Source: Polaromonas sp.
GTDB taxonomy: Bacteria > Pseudomonadota > Gammaproteobacteria > Burkholderiales > Burkholderiaceae_C
Assembly (NCBI RefSeq): GCF_012927455.1
Contig: NZ_JABBPE010000005.1
Location: 1-64,000 of the forward strand
DNA: 64,000 nucleotides
Direction: 5' to 3'
Part shown: positions 44,381 to 53,624 of the stretch, piece by piece
Layout of the letters: each line of letters opens with the position of its first letter
Numbering within the stretch: position 1 is the stretch's first letter
Translations under genes and position numbers: made by a program
Notes under the pieces: generated by a model
Seen by the model: only the letters and a program-made list of their open reading frames with translations
Database searches by the model: none
What the model was told of the DNA's origin: nothing

Positions 44381-45226
44381 ATGTCACGTACACCGACCTT
44401 ATTGCTGGCCGTGCTGGCGCTGCTGGCGTTTGCCGGCAATTCGCTGCTGTGCCGCCTGGCGCTCAAACACACCGGCATTGATCCGGCCAGCTTCACCAGC
44501 GTGCGCATCCTTTCGGGCGCGCTGACGCTGTGGCTGATCACGCGCAGCCGCAGCCGAAGCGCCAGCGGCGCTGGCAACTGGCCGTCCGCGCTGGCGCTGT
44601 TTGTCTACGCGGCAGCGTTCTCTTATGCCTACGTCAGCTTGCCGGCCGCCACCGGTGCGTTGCTGCTGTTTGGCGCGGTGCAGGCCACCATGATTGGTTA
44701 CGGGCTGTGGCTGGGAGAACGCCTGCTGGTGCGGCAATGGCTGGGTCTGCTGTGTGCCTTTGCCGGTCTAGCGGGCCTGCTGTTGCCCGGTTTGTCGGCG
44801 CCACCCGCATTAGGAGCAGCGCTAATGCTGGGCGCCGGCGTGGCCTGGGGCGTGTATTCGCTGCGCGGCAAAGCGGCCGGTGATCCGACGCGGGTTACTA
44901 GCGGAAATTTCTTGCGTGCCGCGCCGATGGCGGCGCTGCTGAGCCTGCTCACCGTGCGCTGGAGCGCGGTGGATTTGGCAGGCTTGGGCTATGCACTGGC
45001 CTCTGGCGCACTGGCGTCCGGGGTCGGCTATGCGATCTGGTACTCAGCCCTGCGCGGCTTAAAGGCCACCAGCGCGGCGACGCTGCAACTCAGTGTGCCG
45101 GTGCTGGCCGCGCTGGGCGGCATCGTCTTTTTGGGGGAAACCGTCACCGGGCGACTGCTGCTGGCCTCTGCCACCATTCTTGGCGGGATTGCACTGGTGA
45201 TGGCTCGCCCGGCAGCGCCCAAATAA
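44381..45226 (+). CDS. EamA/DMT-family transporter
   Basis: The 281-aa inner-membrane protein has ten predicted helices formed by two EamA repeats. Each half begins with a hydrophobic segment, and the second repeat has GVAWGVYSLRGKAAGDP and YAIWYSALRGLKATSAATLQ. These proteins export metabolites or amino acids; the substrate is unknown. ATG 44381 has GAGGAG 4 nt upstream. It is divergent from rarA with a 58-bp spacer. Confidence 0.88.
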   Translation: MSRTPTLLLAVLALLAFAGNSLLCRLALKHTGIDPASFTSVRILSGALTLWLITRSRSRSASGAGNWPSALALFVYAAAFSYAYVSLPAATGALLLFGAVQATMIGYGLWLGERLLVRQWLGLLCAFAGLAGLLLPGLSAPPALGAALMLGAGVAWGVYSLRGKAAGDPTRVTSGNFLRAAPMAALLSLLTVRWSAVDLAGLGYALASGALASGVGYAIWYSALRGLKATSAATLQLSVPVLAALGGIVFLGETVTGRLLLASATILGGIALVMARPAAPK

Positions 45227-45269
45227 CAAGCTGACAAGCGGCGGACGGCGCAACCAGCGAGCCGTCGAC

Positions 45270-45932
45270 TCAAGGCTTGCCGTACTGCACCTTCATTTCG
45301 TCGGACACCAACTGCTGCAGCGCTTCGAAGCTGAAGGTCGGCATGGGTTTTCCATTGACAAAAAACGTTGGGGTTTTGCTGATCTTCAGTGTCGCCAGAT
45401 CGCCCATATCGCGCCTGAGCGCCTGGTCAATTTTCTCGCTGCCCATGTCTTTGCGCGCTTGCTCGACGTTGACGCCTGCGCCTTGCAACAAGGGCCAGAT
45501 GTTGTTGATATCGGGGCCGGAATGGGAGGCCCAGCTGGCCTGGCCATTGAAGAGCGCTTCCAGGGCGGGCCAAAAGAGATTCTGCAGACGAGCCGCCTCC
45601 AGCGCCTTGACCACCTGGTCAGAGCCGGGGTGCAGGGGCGCGTAGCGGATCACGGATTTGATGCGGCCCGGATTTTCTTTGACGAGGGTTTTGACCAGGG
45701 GATAGAAGGTCTTGCAGGTTTCGCAGGCCGGGTCAATAAACTCGACGATGGTGACCTTGGCCGTGGAAGCGCCAAAAACCGGCGCGTCGCTCCTTTCCAT
45801 CGCCGCGAGGTTGCTTTGCGCTATCAGAGCTTGCTGCTGATTGACTTTCTGGTAATAGGCATTAAGCCCTAGCGTGAAGGCGATGGCGACCACGATCAGG
45901 ATGGCCACAACGGTGATTTGCTTTTTATTCAT
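45270..45932 (-). CDS. Membrane-anchored DsbA-like thiol-disulfide oxidoreductase
   Basis: The 220-aa protein has an N-terminal helix (about 7-25) and a periplasmic thioredoxin/DsbA fold with active site CETC (Cys70-Cys73) in EFIDPACETCKTFYP and the cis-Pro loop SKTPTFFVNG. The N-terminus has no cleavage site of the AxA type, suggesting a signal anchor. ATG 45932 overlaps the dsbB stop by 8 nt (ATGAATAA), so it is translationally coupled to dsbB. It is probably the oxidant partner of that DsbB and distinct from soluble DsbA. Confidence 0.87.
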   Translation of the reverse strand: MNKKQITVVAILIVVAIAFTLGLNAYYQKVNQQQALIAQSNLAAMERSDAPVFGASTAKVTIVEFIDPACETCKTFYPLVKTLVKENPGRIKSVIRYAPLHPGSDQVVKALEAARLQNLFWPALEALFNGQASWASHSGPDINNIWPLLQGAGVNVEQARKDMGSEKIDQALRRDMGDLATLKISKTPTFFVNGKPMPTFSFEALQQLVSDEMKVQYGKP

Positions 45933-46368
45933 GTTTGGAGGAATCAAGTGAAAAGATCAAAAGGATCGTGATCAGCGTGAACGCCAAAAACGACAGCATG
46001 GGAAGGTCCAGAAAGCCAAAGAGGTTTAACACCTGCTGCTTGCAGGAGGGGCCCTGGCCGCAAGGCTGAAGATCGGGCGGAATCCAGTCCCAGTACAGCA
46101 GCGTGTGGTAGCCGGCAATCAGCTGGCCGACCACCGACAGCAGCGCGCCATAAAGGGGAATATGGTGATCCGACCGCATCAGGGCAAGCCCCAGGATCAG
46201 CACCAGCGGGAACATAACAATGCGCTGGTACCAGCACAGAACGCATGGCTGCACGCCCATGACCTCGCCAAGAAAGAGCGCCGACGCAGTAGACAGCAGG
46301 GCGACCAGCCATGCGGCCAGCATGAAGTACCAGGCGCGGGACAGGGAAGCTTGATTTTTGGTGGTCAT
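45925..46368 (-). CDS. dsbB: Disulfide bond formation protein DsbB
   Basis: The 147-aa, four-helix inner-membrane quinone reductase reoxidises the DsbA partner. The first cysteine pair is CVLC (42/45) in PCVLCWYQR, and the second loop pair is in QPCGQGPSC. The quinone-binding Arg follows in YQRIVM. It overlaps the DsbA-like gene, forming a dedicated pair. Confidence 0.93.
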   Translation of the reverse strand: MTTKNQASLSRAWYFMLAAWLVALLSTASALFLGEVMGVQPCVLCWYQRIVMFPLVLILGLALMRSDHHIPLYGALLSVVGQLIAGYHTLLYWDWIPPDLQPCGQGPSCKQQVLNLFGFLDLPMLSFLAFTLITILLIFSLDSSKHE

Positions 46369-46500
46369 AAATTCGGGGTAACCCAGTCAACCGGGCACGC
46401 TTTCACGAAAACCCGTGCGAGCGCGCGGCAGGCGGGAGGCAAACCGGAACGGGCAAAACGCCCGGTCTTACAGTTGACAGTCAAGACGCCAGAACAGCGG

Positions 46501-47166
46501 TCATTGCCGGATCACATCTGCCCCCTTGGGCGTCTTGAACTGGAAGGTGTCTTTGGCCAAAGTCGGGTTGACTTCGACCTTGCTGAAGCTCAGCAGCGAG
46601 CGCTGGCCGAAGCTGTCGAGGATTTCGAGCGCCGCCAGTTCGGGCGCTCCAGGCAATTTGGCAGCTGACTTTTCTGCCGTACGAAAACCCACGCGCACGC
46701 TCTGCAGCTGTCCGTCTTTGGCCTTGGGTGTTGCCACCACCCATTGCAAACTGTCCTTGTCGGGCGCGGCTGCCAGCGTGAAATCGGCCTGCAGGGCACG
46801 CAGATCGGGCGCAGCGGCGATCAGCGCGGCCGGCGTGGAGCCCAGCGCGCTGACCTGTTTGCGCGCGGTGACCTGGTTCAGGTCCGCGTCGTAGAGCCAC
46901 AGCGTCTGACCATCGGCGACGATGCTTTGCTCAAAGGGCTTCTTGTAGATGAACTTGAAGCGATTCGGCCGCGAAAACTCGAAGGTGCCGCTGGAGGTTT
47001 TGCTGCGCACGCTCTGGCCTTCCTTGGCTGGGGCGGTCACTACCTGGCTGAACTCGGCGCGCCCGCTGCTGACCGATTTAACGAAACTTTCCAGGCTTTC
47101 CAGACCATTTGCCCAAGCGCCTTGAGCGCAGGCAGCTATGAAAACAATAGCAAAAATCTTCTTCAT
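46501..47166 (-). CDS. lolA: Outer-membrane lipoprotein carrier protein
   Basis: The 221-aa periplasmic chaperone moves lipoproteins from LolCDE to LolB. Signal peptide MKKIFAIVFIAACAQGAWA is followed by a beta-rich fold with SGTFEFSRPNRFKFIYKKPF and QTLWLYDADLNQVT, as in LolA. It lies 3 bp downstream of ftsK, an arrangement also found in E. coli. The hydrophobic core of the signal peptide is encoded by sequence matching the interspersed repeat (47124-47157). Confidence 0.93.
   Translation of the reverse strand: MKKIFAIVFIAACAQGAWANGLESLESFVKSVSSGRAEFSQVVTAPAKEGQSVRSKTSSGTFEFSRPNRFKFIYKKPFEQSIVADGQTLWLYDADLNQVTARKQVSALGSTPAALIAAAPDLRALQADFTLAAAPDKDSLQWVVATPKAKDGQLQSVRVGFRTAEKSAAKLPGAPELAALEILDSFGQRSLLSFSKVEVNPTLAKDTFQFKTPKGADVIRQ
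47124..47157 (-). repeat. Interspersed repeat forming part of the lolA signal peptide
   Basis: On the minus strand TTTGCTATTGTTTTCATAGC then TGCCTGCGCTC differs from the consensus TTGCTAT..TTTTCATAGCTGCTTGCGCCC at only a few bases. In frame it encodes IFAIVFIAACA, the hydrophobic part of the LolA signal. Confidence 0.75.
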
Positions 47167-47169
47167 GGT

Positions 47170-49506
47170 TCACTCCGCCCGCGTGGGCACCAGAATTTCG
47201 CGCTGGCCGCTGCCACTCATGGCACTGACAAGTCCGGCTTTTTCCATATCTTCGACCAGCCGCGCCGCCCGGTTGTAACCAATCTTGAGGTGGCGCTGCA
47301 CCAGCGAGATGCTGGCCTTGCGGTTTTTCAGCACCACTTCCACCGCCTGGTCATACATCGGATCTTTCTCGCTGGCGCCATCGTTCATCAAATCGCCCTC
47401 CTCGCCATCCACCGTGCCGCCTTCGAGCACGCCGTCGATGTAATTGGGCTGGCCCTGCTGCTTGAGGTAGGCCACGACCCGGTGCACTTCGTCGTCGCTC
47501 ACAAACGCACCATGCACCCGAATTGGAAAGCCGGTACCACTCGGCATGTAAAGCATGTCGCCCATGCCCAGCAGCGCCTCGGCGCCCATCTGGTCAAGAA
47601 TGGTGCGGCTGTCGATCTTGCTGCTGACCTGAAACGACAGGCGCGTCGGGATATTGGCCTTGATCAGGCCGGTGATCACATCGACGCTGGGGCGCTGCGT
47701 TGCCAGCACCAGGTGAATACCGGCAGCGCGGGCTTTTTGTGCCAGCCGCGCAATCAGCTCTTCAATCTTCTTGCCGACCACCATCATCAGGTCGGCCAGC
47801 TCGTCAATCACCACGACGATGTAGGGCAGGCGGTCCAGCGGCTCGGGCTGCTCGGGGGTCAGGCTGAAAGGGTTGTAGAGGAATTCGCCGCGCGCCTTGG
47901 CCTCGTCAATCTTGACGTTGTAGCCCGCCAGATTTCGCACGCCCAGCTTGCTCATCAGCTTGTAGCGCTTTTCCATTTCGGCGACACACCAGTTGAGGCC
48001 GTAAGCGGCTTGGCGCATGTCGGTCACCACCGGGCATAACAAATGCGGGATGCCTTCGTAGGCACTCATCTCCAGCATCTTCGGGTCGATCAGCAACAGC
48101 CTTACATCGCGCGCATCAGCCTTGTAGAGCAGGCTCAGGATCATCGCGTTGATGCCCACCGACTTGCCGGAACCGGTGGTGCCGGCAACCAGGCAGTGCG
48201 GCATTTTGGCCAGATCGGCGACCACGGCATTGCCGGCAATGTCCTTGCCCAGACCGATGGTGAGCATCGACTTGGCTTCGTTGTAGACCTGCGAACCCAA
48301 AATCTCGCTGAGCTTGATCGACTGCCGCTTGGCGTTGGGCAACTCCAGCGCCATGAAGTTTTTTCCGGGAATCGTTTCAATCACGCGGATCGACACCAGG
48401 CTCAGGGCGCGGGCCAAATCCTTGGCCAGGTTAACCACCTGCGAGCCTTTGACACCCGTGGCGGGTTCGATTTCGTAGCGGGTAATGACGGGGCCGGGTG
48501 CCGCGGCCACCACCCGTACCTCAACGCCGAAGTCCCGCAGCTTTTTCTCGATCAGCCGCGAGGTCATTTCAAGCGTTTCGGGCGCCACGCTTTCCTGGCG
48601 CAACAAGGCACTGTCGAGCAAGGCCACCTGCGGCAGCTTGGAGTCGGGCATCTCGCTGAACAGCGGCTTTTGCCGTTCTTTGACGACACGCGCGCTTTTC
48701 GGAATATCGATCAGCGCCGCCTCGATCTGCACCGGCACCGGACGATGCTCTTCAATCACGACGCGCTCGTCGATCAAGGTTTCTTCACGCTGACGCGCGG
48801 CCACCTTGCCAAACGCCAGATCCTCGGCAATTTCACGTTTTTCACGACGGGAATCCACCAGGTTGTCGATCCAGGAGCCAATGCGCAAGGCCACATGGGC
48901 CCACGAAAAACTGAACACGACCGATACGGCAATCACGCCCAGCGCGATGAAAACCAAGCCAGAACCGGCAAAACCCAGCCACTTGATGCTCGGGCTGCCG
49001 ATCAGATAACCCAGCACGCCGCCGGCATGGCCGGGCAATCGGACTTCAAAACGGTAAAGCCGCGACCATTCCAGCGCGGCACTGGCCAGCAGCAGCAGAG
49101 TCAGACCCAGCCAGAAGCGGATGCGACCGGCGCGCCGGGAAGCCTGATGCGCCCGTGGCTCGCTGCGCAGCCCACGCGCCAGCGATGACAGCCAGACATG
49201 GCAGCCCGTTGCCAGCGCCCACCAGGCGGAAAAACCCAGCAAAAAATAACTGGCATCAGCCACCCAGGCGCCCAAACGGCCGCCCCAGTTGTGTGCCGCC
49301 TTGAAGGCAGCGCCCGTCGCTTCTGCCGAACCCGAAGTGGACCAGGCGGCGTCCTGCGGCGAATAACTCAGCAGTGCGGCCAGCCAGAAAACAAGACCCA
49401 ACAGACCCAGAATCAGGCTGACTTCATGGGCAAAGCGGTTGATGCCGGTAGGTGCGCTTCCAGCAAGGGAATTTCTGGAGTTCAGGGTATCGAGTGAGTA
49501 AGTCAT
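47170..49506 (-). CDS. ftsK: DNA translocase FtsK
   Basis: The 778-aa septal DNA pump has four membrane helices (about 28-47, 86-105, 128-146, 178-200), a linker with a conserved start ([14 protein letters not shown]), and the motor with Walker [10 protein letters not shown] (442-450) and Walker B LLLIDPKM. The RecA-like domain contains [15 protein letters not shown]. The C-terminal gamma winged helix (about 715-778, [21 protein letters not shown]) reads KOPS sites. The long Pro/Gln linker of E. coli FtsK is absent, as in other short FtsK proteins. lolA follows after 3 bp. Confidence 0.95.
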   Translation of the reverse strand: MTYSLDTLNSRNSLAGSAPTGINRFAHEVSLILGLLGLVFWLAALLSYSPQDAAWSTSGSAEATGAAFKAAHNWGGRLGAWVADASYFLLGFSAWWALATGCHVWLSSLARGLRSEPRAHQASRRAGRIRFWLGLTLLLLASAALEWSRLYRFEVRLPGHAGGVLGYLIGSPSIKWLGFAGSGLVFIALGVIAVSVVFSFSWAHVALRIGSWIDNLVDSRREKREIAEDLAFGKVAARQREETLIDERVVIEEHRPVPVQIEAALIDIPKSARVVKERQKPLFSEMPDSKLPQVALLDSALLRQESVAPETLEMTSRLIEKKLRDFGVEVRVVAAAPGPVITRYEIEPATGVKGSQVVNLAKDLARALSLVSIRVIETIPGKNFMALELPNAKRQSIKLSEILGSQVYNEAKSMLTIGLGKDIAGNAVVADLAKMPHCLVAGTTGSGKSVGINAMILSLLYKADARDVRLLLIDPKMLEMSAYEGIPHLLCPVVTDMRQAAYGLNWCVAEMEKRYKLMSKLGVRNLAGYNVKIDEAKARGEFLYNPFSLTPEQPEPLDRLPYIVVVIDELADLMMVVGKKIEELIARLAQKARAAGIHLVLATQRPSVDVITGLIKANIPTRLSFQVSSKIDSRTILDQMGAEALLGMGDMLYMPSGTGFPIRVHGAFVSDDEVHRVVAYLKQQGQPNYIDGVLEGGTVDGEEGDLMNDGASEKDPMYDQAVEVVLKNRKASISLVQRHLKIGYNRAARLVEDMEKAGLVSAMSGSGQREILVPTRAE

Positions 49507-49593
49507 AGACCTCTCAGAGCTTACCGCAGTTGGCCAAGCACTCCAGCTGCGCCGGCTCAGCAGGCAGCCAGCGGCCGGAATCAGCCCAGTGAA

Positions 49594-50271
49594 TCAACCC
49601 AATGTATGCAGGCGCTCTTTCACCAGCAAGGAGCCATCGTCACGGGTTTCGATAAAGCCGCGCTCCTCCAGGTCTTTCATCACCCGGCTGACCATCTCAC
49701 GAGAGGCGCCGACCATCTTGGCCAGATCCTGGCGCGACACCTTGTCGCGAATCACGGTGTTGCCGGCGCTATCCTCGGCGGCCGACTCCAGCAGCGCACG
49801 CGCCACCCGGCCATACACATCCATCAGTGCCAACGACTCGATTTTTCGGTCTGCATGGCGCAGCCGCTGCACCAACCCCTTGAGCACCGCGTAAGTCATC
49901 GAACTGTCCTCGGGCAGGCAACTGGCAAACTCCTGCCGGCCAAGTACCAGAATGTCGGTCTGAATCTCCGCGCTCACGGTAGCCGAATGCGGTTCATCGT
50001 CAATCAGGCTCATCTCGCCGACGTAGTCCCCAGGATGCATGGTGGCCAAAATAACTTCGCGCCCGCGCGAGTCAGTGGTCACGACCCGGGCACGCCCCGT
50101 CAGAATGATGGACAGGGCATTTGATTTTTTACCCTGCTCAACAATAGCCTCGCCGCGCTTGAAACGCCGTTTGACCACCGCGTCGGCCACGGACGTAGCC
50201 TGACTGGCCGTCAGCATGGAAAAAAGCGGTACCCGGCGAATCAATTCCAGGTTGGACACCATCGTCGTCAT
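49594..50271 (-). CDS. CRP/FNR-family transcriptional regulator
   Basis: The 225-aa regulator has a cyclic-nucleotide-type beta-roll (about 20-135, GEAIVEQGKKSNALSIILTG, PGDYVGEMSLID) and a C-terminal winged helix with recognition helix VGASREMVSRVMKDLEERGF. No N-terminal Fe-S cysteine cluster is present, so it is not FNR-type; the effector is unknown. MTTMVSN at 50271 is the likely start (50286 is possible). It is divergent from trxB, and imperfect direct repeats TGAGTTCTTACAAT lie in between. In enterobacteria the lrp gene occupies this position. Confidence 0.88.
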   Translation of the reverse strand: MTTMVSNLELIRRVPLFSMLTASQATSVADAVVKRRFKRGEAIVEQGKKSNALSIILTGRARVVTTDSRGREVILATMHPGDYVGEMSLIDDEPHSATVSAEIQTDILVLGRQEFASCLPEDSSMTYAVLKGLVQRLRHADRKIESLALMDVYGRVARALLESAAEDSAGNTVIRDKVSRQDLAKMVGASREMVSRVMKDLEERGFIETRDDGSLLVKERLHTLG

Positions 50272-50310
50272 ATCAACAGTCTCCAAATCTCACGATCGAC
50301 CGCAGTCGCG

Positions 50311-51371
<1,061 letters not shown>

Positions 51372-51419
51372 TTCAGGGGGAGCGCAAGCACTCCTTTGAT
51401 TGTTCGCAAACGAGCCTGC

Positions 51420-51448
51420 TTTCAACAAGTCTAATTTCGGGCTATAAT
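51420..51448 (+). promoter_or_regulatory. Promoter of rpmBG
   Basis: A consensus TATAAT (51443-51448) is preceded at 17 bp by TTTCAA, a weak -35. The TATAAT and its position about 95 bp before rpmB make it the likely ribosomal-protein promoter. Confidence 0.55.
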
Positions 51449-51543
51449 TAGCGGCTTAGCTGAGAATTTGTAAGGGCCGTACAGCATGTACCCTTGCCAT
51501 GACCAGCATCCGATTTTTCTAATTTTTTATACGGAGAGTGCTC

Positions 51544-51777
51544 ATGGCACGCGTCTGTCAGGTAACGGGCAAAGGCCCGATGGTTGGGAATAAAGTTTCT
51601 CATGCCAACAACAAAACCAAGCGTCGGTTCATGCCTAATCTGCAATACCGCCGCATTTGGGTCGAGAGCGAAAACCGCTGGGTGCGCCTGCGCATTACCA
51701 CGGCTGGACTGCGCTTGATTGATAAAAACGGCATCGATGCTGTCCTAGTGGACCTGCGTGCCCGCGGTGAAGTTTAA
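51544..51777 (+). CDS. rpmB: 50S ribosomal protein L28
   Basis: The 77-aa basic protein begins [20 protein letters not shown], the L28 signature, with [13 protein letters not shown] following. ATG 51544 is preceded by GGAGAG. It forms the conserved rpmB-rpmG operon with L33 (11 bp downstream). No cysteine zinc ligands beyond Cys5 are visible, so it is likely the zinc-independent form. Confidence 0.98.
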   Translation: MARVCQVTGKGPMVGNKVSHANNKTKRRFMPNLQYRRIWVESENRWVRLRITTAGLRLIDKNGIDAVLVDLRARGEV

Positions 51778-51788
51778 GGAGAACTACC

Positions 51789-51956
51789 ATGGCTAAAGGC
51801 GCACGCGAAAAAATCAAGCTGGAATCAACGGCTGGTACCGGTCATTTCTACACGACCACCAAGAACAAGAAAACCACGCCGGACAAAATGCTGATCATGA
51901 AATTTGATCCTAAAGTTCGCAAGCACGTGGAATACAAGGAAATCAAGCTGAAGTAA
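51789..51956 (+). CDS. rpmG: 50S ribosomal protein L33
   Basis: The 55-aa protein begins [20 protein letters not shown] and ends VEYKEIKLK, the standard L33 pattern, without the CxxC zinc ribbon, i.e. the zinc-independent type. AAGGAG lies upstream of ATG 51789. A strong terminator follows 38 bp after the stop. Confidence 0.98.
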   Translation: MAKGAREKIKLESTAGTGHFYTTTKNKKTTPDKMLIMKFDPKVRKHVEYKEIKLK

Positions 51957-51990
51957 TTCAGCGTTATGTCTGCAACGCTCGGCGTTGCCA

Positions 51991-52022
51991 AAAAAGCCCG
52001 CTGGTTTTCAGCGGGCTTTTTT
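51991..52022 (+). terminator. Rho-independent terminator of rpmBG
   Basis: AAGCCCGCTG/CAGCGGGCTT with a TTTT loop is preceded by A's and followed by TTTTTT. It is a perfect 10-bp stem and works on both strands. Confidence 0.93.
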
Positions 52023-52475
52023 ATTGTGCGCCCAGCATCGCCCACTTACTGGTGTGTAACTTCTTCCACAAGCTGGTCACATTAAACAAGGCAAAGCGAA
52101 GCGGAGTGCGACTGCAAGAGAACGACCGATAAAGTGCGCAGGCTGCTGAATATCGACGGACCACACCCATTTTTTGTAACAAAACCTGATGTGTTTTGCC
52201 GCATGTATCTAATGTAAAAAGTATTTAGATTTTGTTCCAAGTACGACCGGTACTGGATGTAGTTGAGTACGATAAGAATACATAAATGGTCTGAAAAATT
52301 ATTTTCTTAAAGCTAGTTTGTGTGGTCCGGGTGATGTTGTTTACTACAAGATCGATTGCGCTTGGTCAAGCGGGCTTGGATAGCGATTCACGGATGAGTC
52401 AAGGCAAGACGGGCAATCACCCGCAGGCTTAGTGCTTGGTATTTCGGGACTTAAATGTCCGCTGAAAGGTCCACC
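52023..52475. other. AT-rich intergenic region before the HAF/copper-oxidase pair
   Basis: About 450 bp with lower GC than the surroundings, especially 52190-52330. I see no gene, no repeat copy and no clear promoter. A possible site for TATAAG-like boxes (GATAAGAATACATAAATGG near 52270) was noted. Low GC suggests the downstream pair was acquired together with this region. Confidence 0.35.
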
Positions 52476-53624
52476 ATGGTGAACTCGATCCAGGCTCGTT
52501 GCCCAATCCGTATAGCGATGCGCTTCTTTGGCCTTGGTGCCGTGCACTTGGCATTTGCCATATTGCTCGGATTGAACGCATGGCTTCACAGCCCACCGCT
52601 GCAGGCGCAGACGCGAGTCGGCTACGTCGCTATTGAATACGCCAGGCTTGACAATCCCGGCGCCACAACAGTGATCCGAAGCATGAATTCCACCAATGAG
52701 GTGGCAGGCGGATTCCGTACCAACCGTGGCAAAGCATCATCAGCGTTAATCTTACTGGCCAATAATGGCTTTGAGGATGTTGCCGGCGAGCAAGGCGGCG
52801 GCAACAGCGTTGCCTACGGCATTAACGATCAAGGCGAGATCGCCGGCGCTTACAACACCAGCATTGCCCAGCGACCCTTCCGCGCAGTGCGCAGGGTTGG
52901 GTTTCAGGAACTCTCGCTGCCCGCAGGCAGCAATGGCGGCATAGCTTTTGCGATTAATGAAATAGGCGAGGCCGCTGGATATGTTAGCGGGACGGCCGGC
53001 ATCCGGCCGGTATGGTGGACCCGGCGTGGTGAGGTCCAATTGCTGCAAAGCCTTGGAAACCTGACCACCCAGGCGCTCGACCTGAACGACAGGGGAGATA
53101 TTGTGGGCGTGTCTGGGAAAGAACCAAAGGCAGCTGTGCTCTGGCAAAGAAAGGGCGGCATTGTGCACTTGGGCACTCTGCCTGGTTTTACCCACAGCGA
53201 GGCCGTCACCATCAGTGAAAACGGAACCATCGCTGGCGTGGCAACTGGCGTCGGTGAATTCCCGAACCGTTCCCGGGCAGTACTTTGGCAGCCGGGCGGG
53301 CGGGCTATCCAAGACCTTGGCGCACTTCCTGGCGGTACTGACAGTCGCGCGCGCGATATCAACAACCGAGGTGAGGTGGTGGGCATATCAACCAGCCCAG
53401 AGGGAAGTCGCGCTTTTATCTGGACCGCATCAAGCGGCATGCGCGACCTAAATGCACTGGTTTCCGTTCCGGGGTTGGTGATGACCGATGCGCTAAGCGT
53501 CAATAGACGAGGAGACATTCTCGTCATGGGCCATGACGCGGGTACAGATGCTCATGGAACAGCCGATAAGCATGAAGACCACCATGCAGCACGGCGCATC
53601 TTTGTCTTGCATCCACTGCCATGA
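52476..53624 (+). CDS. Secreted HAF-repeat beta-propeller-like protein
   Basis: The 382-aa protein has an N-terminal export signal (about 15-45, ending SPPLQAQT) and tandem HAF-type repeats of about 45-50 residues, each containing an A..IN..G.I.G motif (YGINDQGEIAGAY, FAINEIGEAAGYV, DLNDRGDIVGVS, TISENGTIAGVA, DINNRGEVVGIS). A His-rich terminal part (DKHEDHHAARR) could bind metal. HAF proteins are extracellular and of unknown function. ATG 52476 has GAAAGG upstream; the in-frame ATG 52455 is less likely. The stop overlaps the start of the copper oxidase gene, so the two form one unit. Confidence 0.82.
   Translation: MVNSIQARCPIRIAMRFFGLGAVHLAFAILLGLNAWLHSPPLQAQTRVGYVAIEYARLDNPGATTVIRSMNSTNEVAGGFRTNRGKASSALILLANNGFEDVAGEQGGGNSVAYGINDQGEIAGAYNTSIAQRPFRAVRRVGFQELSLPAGSNGGIAFAINEIGEAAGYVSGTAGIRPVWWTRRGEVQLLQSLGNLTTQALDLNDRGDIVGVSGKEPKAAVLWQRKGGIVHLGTLPGFTHSEAVTISENGTIAGVATGVGEFPNRSRAVLWQPGGRAIQDLGALPGGTDSRARDINNRGEVVGISTSPEGSRAFIWTASSGMRDLNALVSVPGLVMTDALSVNRRGDILVMGHDAGTDAHGTADKHEDHHAARRIFVLHPLP

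Noticed and set aside
46744..49188. Long plus-strand ORFs opposite lolA and ftsK
   Set aside because: They are His/Gln-rich shadows of two conserved genes in GC-rich DNA.
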